Source: Thermoflexibacter sp.
Lineage (GTDB): Bacteria > Bacteroidota > Bacteroidia > Cytophagales > Thermoflexibacteraceae
DNA length: 12,804 bases
Assembly (NCBI GenBank): GCA_025455345.1
Contig: JALOMS010000145.1
Span: 1-12,804, forward strand
Direction of reading: 5' to 3'
The notes under the pieces are model-generated. The model had not been told where the DNA came from, did not search any database, and saw only the letters and a list, made by a program, of their open reading frames with translations. Below are positions 8,877-12,804 of this stretch, in pieces (the stretch's first letter is position 1; each line of letters opens with the position of its first letter). The position numbers and the translations under genes were made by a program.

Positions 8877-9485
8877 TCATAGATAATTAGTAAAGAAATT
8901 TGATATGTGTGTTTGTAGTATTTCTGGGTTGGTATGAATATGTGCGTTTCTTTTATGATATGCAAAATGTAGATACTGACCAAAACCTGTATTATCTGAT
9001 AAAAAATTATTAAAATCTGTATGATTATAAGAAGGTTCTTTCTTAGGTAATGCACCACTAATCGTATTTGTTTTGAAAAAGTCACCCTTCTTGGTTATAG
9101 TAGTGTTAAAATTAGGAGGATAATCTTTGAAAAATTCATCAAAACACCACTTTAATGCAGGGGTGTCATCATTTTTATTAGGAGGAGGTGTATATGTTTT
9201 TCCTAATAGGATAAGAATCTTTCTTAAAAAACTTTCAAGATTCAAAGCTAATTGTCTTACAAGTTCTTTCTTGTTCTCTTCATCTACAAAAAAACGCTTT
9301 ATAACAGTTATGACTTCTATGTTTTTATCCAACTCTGGCATTTTGTTATCCAATAAGTATTTAAAAATTTCAAGAGCTTTATCAAAATCGACACTTGAAA
9401 ATGTGGTATGATGGGTAAAATCAACATCTACAAAATTTTCTTTTAATACTTCTTTGATTTCTAACCAGTTGTAAGATGATTGCAT
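8877..9485 (-). CDS. HEPN-like N-terminal effector domain, ends at premature TGA
   Basis: Encodes 202 residues, all helical with polar loops. Near the C-terminus is KRNAHIH: R179, polar N180 and H184 form the R-N-x3-H version of the HEPN Rx4-6H motif, whose Arg and His are needed for RNA cleavage in this superfamily. A helix at about 73-95 (LVRQLALNLESFLRKILILLG) would supply the partner face of the four-helix bundle. A Gly-Phe-Gly-Gln turn precedes the active-site helix. The last helix is cut at NYL by the stop; the natural domain boundary seems a few turns later. The ATG at 9485 follows an A/T-rich leader with no clear TAnnTTTG box. The short product might fold as a free HEPN protein, separated from its NTPase control. 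HEPN assignment is from motif and helical pattern only. Confidence 0.72.
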   Translation of the reverse strand: MQSSYNWLEIKEVLKENFVDVDFTHHTTFSSVDFDKALEIFKYLLDNKMPELDKNIEVITVIKRFFVDEENKKELVRQLALNLESFLRKILILLGKTYTPPPNKNDDTPALKWCFDEFFKDYPPNFNTTITKKGDFFKTNTISGALPKKEPSYNHTDFNNFLSDNTGFGQYLHFAYHKRNAHIHTNPEILQTHISNFFTNYL

Positions 9486-9578
9486 AAGTCAATAAATTAA
9501 ATGGATTATTTATCTATGATATTGTAAAAGTAATAAATATTTGGTTTTCAGTAAATATTAGATAAAAAATTTCCCTCT

Positions 9579-9602
9579 GGTTCAAGCGTTACGCTTGAAT
9601 CC
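9579..9602. repeat. GGTTCAAG hairpin, first of a pair
   Basis: GGTTCAAGCG, then TTA, then CGCTTGAATCC: an 8-bp perfect core extended by a bulged base. It shares GGTTCAAG with the terminator hairpin 7 bp away, so both seem to belong to one small palindromic repeat type. Confidence 0.65.
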
Positions 9603-9631
9603 AAAAAAGGTTCAAGGCTGAGCCTTGAACC
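9603..9631 (-). terminator. Intrinsic terminator of the RING/TerD-like gene
   Basis: On the minus strand an 11-bp perfect stem (arms 9621-9631 and 9609-9619, GGTTCAAGGCT) around a single central base is followed directly by six Ts. It starts about 10 bp after the stop codon at 9641, the expected arrangement for rho-independent termination. Confidence 0.85.
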
Positions 9632-9640
9632 AGTATTTAT

Positions 9641-12004
9641 TTAATCCACCAAGAGCTTCGTAACCCCTGCTACATTCATACCCCAAGTTTGGGTATAGAT
9701 TTCGTCCGCTTCTTCGGGCGTAGTTACCAGAGCCAAGTTTTGCGCTTCTGCCTTGATAGCCAAGAGATTACCAATAGAGAGCTTGTTATCTAACTTTGCT
9801 AAGAGGGCTTTCACTCCTTTGAAATCTAAGTTTTGGACTATCTGCCCTGCAAAAGGCATTTCTAACCAAACTACCTCTTTTGCCTCTACGTCCAAGACCC
9901 CGAAGACCAAGCCCTTTGTCAGTCCTTGCGTTACCCTTACTTGGTGCTGTACGCAAGAAGGGTCATAAGCCACCCCAGTCGTCTCGGAGATTTTCATTGG
10001 GAACTTGGAGTTCATCCAGCCCACCACCAAGTTTGGAACAATCTCTCCCAGAATGTACGCATTGCAAGTGAAGGTTACATATTTCGCCTTTGCTTTACGT
10101 AACTCATTGATATTGATTTCAATGTACTCCGCAGTCCCTACCTTATTTGGGATACTTCTGATGTCTCCGCTATGCTTACAGCCTGTTGCCACCAAGTTGC
10201 TGTAAGAGCAGATTTCCGACTTTCCATTGTACGCAATCCACGCACTCAAATCCATGTCTAAGTGTTGTGCTGGCAAGCCTTCCCCCCACTGCATAAAGAG
10301 GCGAATTGTATCACCCTCCACAGGGAAGCGCGTTCCCTGCAAGGCAGAAGGCAAGTCCTGTACGGTTTCGCTTCTATCGCCAATAGACACAGGCATTTTG
10401 TAAAGCATTGGGTCTATGTACATGGTTTTGTTATCGTTAGCGATTTTCTCAAAGCGGTTTTTCATCGCCAAGAGGCACAGATACGCAACGTCTTGTTTCA
10501 TGGATTCCAAAGCCTCGTCTTCGTACATATCCAGCAAGGCATGAGGTGCAATTCGCTTGCTTACCCCACCCAAAGGCTTCACACTGCGCTGAATGGACTT
10601 TGTAAAGTAGTTTTCTGCGTACATATTCAAGGTAAATACCAAGCGCGCAGGCACTTTGTCTATCACTTCGGCAAAAGCGGCAATGGTATTTTCTGCCCCA
10701 AACCACAACATATTCGCAAATAAGGAACGCGCAAACATTCCAGGTCGCTGTTTCAAGAGTTTGAAGGTATTTTCCTCGTCCACTTTCAAGCGGTAATGGT
10801 TCACACGACCTTGCCAAACCTCATAAACTTCGTTGTAAAATACATCTAAAATCTCCTTCAACTTCCCAAAACCTGTGCGTTTGCTGTACTCCGCCAAGCG
10901 CAAGGCACGAATGAAACGCACCCACATTTGTCGCTTTGGGTGCATGGCTTCGCAGATTTTCTCTATGTCCATGGGCAAGTTGTTCAGCCACTTTGCCACC
11001 ATGAGGCCCTGCTTTCTGTTGTATTTCAACTTCAAAGCCGCCATTGTCTGTGTCCTCACAGACAATCCTGTCGCCTTTGCCTTTGTCCCCAAAGACAACC
11101 CTCCTACTGAAATCAAAGGTGCTAATGTTTTCGCATTGCTATTTTTCCTTTTGATGATGGTCTTAGGCTCGATGATTTGCAAAAAACCTGTGTGTTTGTA
11201 CCACAAATAGCGCAAAATATCCGTTGGCGAAGCAAAAAGTGCCTGTGCCTTATCTGCCTGATTTTGTTCTATGTACGTATCTATAATCGTCATCAAAGTT
11301 TCCTTCATGCCGATTTTGACCTCTGGAACAGGCAATTCTGCCAAGAGCATTTTCAAGCTATCTATTTGCGTAGCGTCCAAAGCGGTTTTAGAAGTCAATA
11401 AGTCTTCAAAAAAGGCGTGCAATTCCTTTTCAGTCCACAATTCCAAGACTTTTAATTTGCTACCCTGCCCTATTTTTTCCAATTTCCCGAATTCAAAAGG
11501 TGTTCCGCAATATGGGCAACCGTTGTAGCGTTCCAAAGGAAAAGTACCATCAGGAATGACGTGTCCACACTGCAAACGCACGCCTCTCGCCCCAAAAACA
11601 TTGGCGAAGAATGTCATAATGTGGTCGACTACGTTCTCGCCTGTTGGCTCGTCCCAACCCTTCACCAAGGGAGTCCAGTTCTTATTTACGCCCATGACCT
11701 CGCGAAAAGTATTGAGCAAGTCCAACTGAAACTTGGGTGTAGTTTCGTTCAATGCCCACAACAAAGGCTCGGAAACGCCGTAACCCAATTTTGCTAAGTT
11801 GGCGACAAGATTGGAGGTTGTGGCTTTGAGTACCCCACCCCCTGCCCCTCCCCATTGGAGAGGGGAGTTTTTTGCCCCAACCCCCAGCCCCAGCCCCAAA
11901 GGAGAAGGGGAGTTTGCTGCCGTTGTCTGTGTCCCCACAGACGACTTTGCTTCCACAAATACCGCCATTTGGCGCAAGCTGACTTTAACGAATGAAGTTT
12001 TCAT
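9641..12004 (-). CDS. RING-like and TerD-like domain protein, MXAN_6230/SCO0854-type
   Basis: Encodes 787 residues. At 146-166 CGHVIPDGTFPLERYNGCPYC gives C146, H148, C163 and C166, a compact RING-like zinc site preceded by a helical region. Residues 185-285 and 325-540 are helical. The C-terminal 565-720 resembles a TerD fold: D-M-D-L-S near 583-587, HSGD at 611-614 and EYIEININEL at 626-635. This arrangement matches what is annotated as MXAN_6230/SCO0854 family RING domain protein, linked to Ter-type stress response systems; no other ter gene is in the window. Residues 20-60 and about 290-325 are not conserved-looking and correspond to palindromic repeats read in frame. Base composition is clearly more GC-rich than in the genes to its left. 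The ATG follows an A-rich leader. Function is by family resemblance. Confidence 0.8.
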   Translation of the reverse strand: MKTSFVKVSLRQMAVFVEAKSSVGTQTTAANSPSPLGLGLGVGAKNSPLQWGGAGGGVLKATTSNLVANLAKLGYGVSEPLLWALNETTPKFQLDLLNTFREVMGVNKNWTPLVKGWDEPTGENVVDHIMTFFANVFGARGVRLQCGHVIPDGTFPLERYNGCPYCGTPFEFGKLEKIGQGSKLKVLELWTEKELHAFFEDLLTSKTALDATQIDSLKMLLAELPVPEVKIGMKETLMTIIDTYIEQNQADKAQALFASPTDILRYLWYKHTGFLQIIEPKTIIKRKNSNAKTLAPLISVGGLSLGTKAKATGLSVRTQTMAALKLKYNRKQGLMVAKWLNNLPMDIEKICEAMHPKRQMWVRFIRALRLAEYSKRTGFGKLKEILDVFYNEVYEVWQGRVNHYRLKVDEENTFKLLKQRPGMFARSLFANMLWFGAENTIAAFAEVIDKVPARLVFTLNMYAENYFTKSIQRSVKPLGGVSKRIAPHALLDMYEDEALESMKQDVAYLCLLAMKNRFEKIANDNKTMYIDPMLYKMPVSIGDRSETVQDLPSALQGTRFPVEGDTIRLFMQWGEGLPAQHLDMDLSAWIAYNGKSEICSYSNLVATGCKHSGDIRSIPNKVGTAEYIEININELRKAKAKYVTFTCNAYILGEIVPNLVVGWMNSKFPMKISETTGVAYDPSCVQHQVRVTQGLTKGLVFGVLDVEAKEVVWLEMPFAGQIVQNLDFKGVKALLAKLDNKLSIGNLLAIKAEAQNLALVTTPEEADEIYTQTWGMNVAGVTKLLVD
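11043..11066 (-). repeat. Palindromic repeat family A, in-frame copy
   Basis: A perfect 10-bp stem (ATTGTCTGTG) with a 4-base loop. On the coding strand it is read as LSVRTQTMA in the RING/TerD-like protein. Confidence 0.85.
11080..11100 (-). repeat. Palindromic repeat family A, degenerate adjacent copy
   Basis: Shorter 5-bp stem (CTTTG/CAAAG) with a 4-base loop. Its coding-strand sequence aligns with the neighbouring copy over about 32 bp and is read in the same frame as GLSLGTKAKAT, so the pair looks like a diverged tandem. Confidence 0.6.
11833..11912. repeat. Two GC-rich Bacteroidota-type repeats inside the coding region
   Basis: Units at 11833-11867 and 11875-11912 each have a C-rich arm (CCCCACCCCCTGCCCC, CCCCAACCCCCAGCCCC), a short TTGG or AAAGG centre and an AGGGGAG end; CTCCCC/GGGGAG gives a 6-bp stem in the first. 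They resemble repeats common between genes in this phylum. Here they are translated as a Gly/Pro/Leu-rich segment, residues 31-59. Confidence 0.75.
11922..11945 (-). repeat. Palindromic repeat family A, in-frame N-terminal copy
   Basis: Arms GTCGTCTGTG and CACAGACAAC with a 4-base loop; the single mismatch is a G-U pair in RNA. Read as SSVGTQTTAA near residue 21, the same frame as the copy at 11043-11066 (shared S-V-x-T-Q-T-x-A-A). Confidence 0.8.
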
Positions 12005-12381
12005 TGTTTTTTTGCTTTTTAAAAACGACTGGCAGGGTCTTTGACCACTGACAGCGTTTTTTGTTTTTTAAAATTAGATAATTTGCCTACTGTTTTCACC
12101 CAAAGAAATTGAAGTAAGTAAGCATTGACCTTAAAAAAAATTGCTCCAACCCCAGCCCTTCAGTATGCACTGCGACCCCTTCTGGGAAAGGAGCGTATTT
12201 AAAGTCTTTCCCAGAAGGGGAAAGATTTAGATAGGGGCAAAAGGTTTATCAAAAACTTAGGTAATTTCCATGCTTGGTTTCATTAAGAGTGAAGTGCCTT
12301 TCGGCGAGAAGTAAGCAAAGATTGACCTAAATTTTTATCTTTGAACGTAGTCAATGGTCAAAGACTTTGACTATCGTTATT
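12005..12381. other. Repeat-rich intergenic region
   Basis: No convincing gene. It contains two GAAGTAA-N7-TTGACC copies (12111, 12308), a C-rich repeat relative, a 15-bp inverted repeat, and a related inverted pair of about 20 bp: TCTTTGACCACTGACAGCG near 12039-12056 on plus, and a near match on minus at about 12346-12366. TATCTTTG at 12336-12343 (plus) fits the -7 consensus but no plus-strand gene follows. Confidence 0.5.
12146..12220. repeat. C-rich repeat relative with a 15-bp perfect inverted repeat
   Basis: CCAACCCCAGCCC at 12146 resembles the GC-rich units at 11833-11912. The perfect arms CCCCTTCTGGGAAAG (12176-12190) and its complement (12206-12220) enclose a 15-base loop. There is no T run on either side, so it is a repeat element more than a terminator. 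Confidence 0.8.
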
Positions 12382-12510
12382 GGAAAGCAGGTTGGATTCG
12401 AACCAACGTCCTACGGGTTACAATCTTTTAGAAGTAAATTTTACTTGACCCACGTGAAGGTAATCATAAAATTTTTAAGTCCGTTGCTCTACCACTGAGC
12501 TACTGCTTTC
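12382..12510 (-). tRNA. Interrupted tRNA gene or tRNA pseudogene, tRNA-Thr(UGU)-like when rejoined
   Basis: The complement has a canonical 5' half: acceptor AAAGCAG, TA, D-stem GCTC with loop AGTGGTA and GAGC, then the anticodon-stem strand ACGGA and CTT. The canonical 3' half is CCCGT, AGGAC, T-arm GTTGG-TTCGAAT-CCAAC and acceptor CTGCTTT. The halves are separated at the anticodon loop by about 55 extra bases. Rejoined as CTT+GTAA, the loop would be CTTGTAA, anticodon UGU (Thr), but position 31-39 is an A-C mismatch. An eighth acceptor pair (G12510 with C12383) is possible, as in tRNA-His, though no GUG anticodon is seen. CCA is present directly after CTGCTTT. It could be a pseudogene or an unusual intron-bearing tRNA. 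Confidence 0.6.
12422..12476 (-). other. 55-bp structured insertion in the tRNA anticodon loop
   Basis: On the minus strand it contains AAATTTTA and TAAAATTT, able to pair over 8 bp around a smaller hairpin (TTACC/GGTCAA), and alternatively AAGTAAA/TTTACTT. It carries one GAAGTAA-N7-TTGACC motif on the plus strand. It is far too short for a group I intron. Confidence 0.5.
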
Positions 12511-12521
12511 ATGTTTTGTAG

Positions 12522-12591
12522 CATACGCTTTAGCGTGTGAAGTTGTTTTTATATTACTATCGCACTTTACTCTCACACCCTGAAGGGTATG
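12522..12591. repeat. Pair of matching 18-base palindromes upstream of the tRNA
   Basis: CATACGC-TTTA-GCGTGTG (12522-12539) and CACACCC-TGAA-GGGTATG (12574-12591) each form a 7-bp stem. The two are also mutually complementary at the ends (CATAC with GTATG, GTGTGA with TCACAC), so one larger nested structure is possible. Confidence 0.6.
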
Positions 12592-12804
12592 TTAATATCA
12601 AAAAGGTAATTGAAAAAGTGTGTTCTTGGGAAAAGAGTGTTTTCAGAAGTAACTTATTCTTGACCTTCAATTTGATGTTACAAAGTTCAGAAGGCAGTAC
12701 GCAGTGGAATTGCGTAGTAAAAAATATTTTTGAAAAAATTTTATGAATTTATTTATAATATTGATAATCAGTGTTTTAATTTTTAAAATAGTTTAAAATA
12801 GTTT
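12592..12804. other. AT-rich end of window, no gene seen
   Basis: No convincing coding frame. TACGCA-GTGGAAT-TGCGTA forms a small hairpin near 12697-12717. The window ends in a 10-bp tandem repeat TTTAAAATAG (12782-12801, two copies plus TTT), which probably continues beyond the edge. Confidence 0.45.

Larger units (their letters stand above)
4158..9485 (-). pseudogene. HEPN-STAND NTPase-helical repeat defence-type gene, interrupted by one in-frame TGA
   Basis: From the ATG at 9485 to the TAA at 4158 the complement is one reading frame of 1,775 codons with a single internal stop, TGA at 8877-8879. In order: a HEPN-like domain (1-202, RNAHIH at 179-184), the stop at 203, a linker, a Walker A loop GSEGIGKT (274-281, DNA 8643-8666), Walker B IIDGIDE (DNA 8367-8387), a strand LILTG in the sensor-1 region, a winged-helix-like region (about 485-570) and about 1,200 residues of amphipathic helices resembling TPR-like repeats. 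This is the effector-switch-sensor order of STAND/NLR-like antiphage proteins: the repeats recognise a phage signal, the NTPase oligomerises, and the HEPN RNase is activated. The helix before the stop continues naturally after it (TNYL, then VYLYFTIKYY), which favours nonsense mutation of one gene over two genes. Sequence error or readthrough remain possible. Confidence 0.75.
12111..12665 (+). repeat. Four copies of GAAGTAA-N7-TTGACC
   Basis: Exact copies of the 13 fixed bases with a constant 7-base gap lie at 12111-12130, 12308-12327, 12431-12450 and 12646-12665, all on the plus strand. The gaps differ (GTAAGCA, GCAAAGA, ATTTTAC, CTTATTC). The last two also resemble each other in the flanks. 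The third lies inside the tRNA insertion. Spacing between starts is 197, 123 and 215 bp. Confidence 0.8.

Noticed and set aside
8877..8879. TGA as selenocysteine or reassigned Trp codon
   Set aside because: No selenocysteine hairpin context or Cys homology was evident, and TGA ends the antitoxin gene at 3576-3578 while TGG is used for Trp elsewhere, so the standard code fits.
8842..8880. Second gene starting at the ATGA overlap (ATG 8880)
   Set aside because: That frame ends after 12 codons at TAA and is not the frame of the NTPase; a frameshift would be needed with no slippery site seen.
10262..10723. 153-codon plus-strand ORF
   Set aside because: Antisense to the RING/TerD-like gene, whose frame carries the recognisable domains.
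12422..12476. Group I or group II intron in the tRNA
   Set aside because: At about 55 nt it is far too short to hold the catalytic core.
12382..12510. tRNA-His because of the possible extra G-C acceptor pair
   Set aside because: No GUG anticodon can be placed in the loop with either joining of the halves.
12111..12665. CRISPR array
   Set aside because: The repeated unit is only 20 bp with a variable middle, and spacing is irregular (123-215 bp) with no cas genes.
12537..12746. 69-codon plus-strand ORF
   Set aside because: It runs through palindromes and repeat copies, has no recognisable domain and no good start context.

Overview
The window looks like Bacteroidota DNA, probably Cytophagia-like. 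It is AT-rich, its leaders are A-rich without Shine-Dalgarno sequences, two genes are preceded by the phylum's TAnnTTTG -7 element, and GC-rich palindromic repeats typical of the phylum occur near the right end. It reads as an accessory region: an insertion-sequence remnant, unknown genes, a toxin-antitoxin pair and a very large defence-type NTPase lie between a membrane protein and a higher-GC stress-type gene.

Layout. Positions 1-1571 (minus) carry most of a multi-pass membrane protein of GT-C glycosyltransferase character, cut by the window edge. A fragment of an IS3-type transposase OrfA lies at 1743-1835. On the plus strand follow a 244-aa protein with two apparent UBA-like helical modules (2141-2875), a small unknown ORF (2951-3187), and an overlapping antitoxin/PIN-toxin pair (3351-4017). 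The toxin gene has a perfect 42-bp internal tandem duplication.

The centre (4158-9485, minus) is the most notable object. It is one continuous reading frame encoding an N-terminal HEPN-like domain (R179-N-x3-H184), a STAND-type P-loop NTPase, a winged-helix-like region and about 1,200 residues of helical repeats, as in NLR-like antiphage proteins. A single in-frame TGA at 8877-8879 interrupts it at the HEPN/NTPase junction. No ATG, GTG or TTG follows for 588 bp, the stretch that holds Walker A and Walker B. The NTPase therefore cannot be translated independently from a normal start: the locus is either a one-base nonsense allele or a readthrough system.

Positions 9641-12004 (minus) encode a RING-like zinc-ribbon plus TerD-like protein resembling the MXAN_6230/SCO0854 family. 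A strong intrinsic terminator follows it. Several palindromic repeat units lie inside its coding sequence in frame, so the repeats are translated.

The right end (12005-12804) has no convincing protein gene. It holds a long inverted repeat, a tRNA gene interrupted at the anticodon loop by about 55 bp, nested small palindromes, and four copies of GAAGTAA-N7-TTGACC, one of them inside the tRNA insertion.

All assignments come from reading the sequence and recalled family features; no database or folding search was run.
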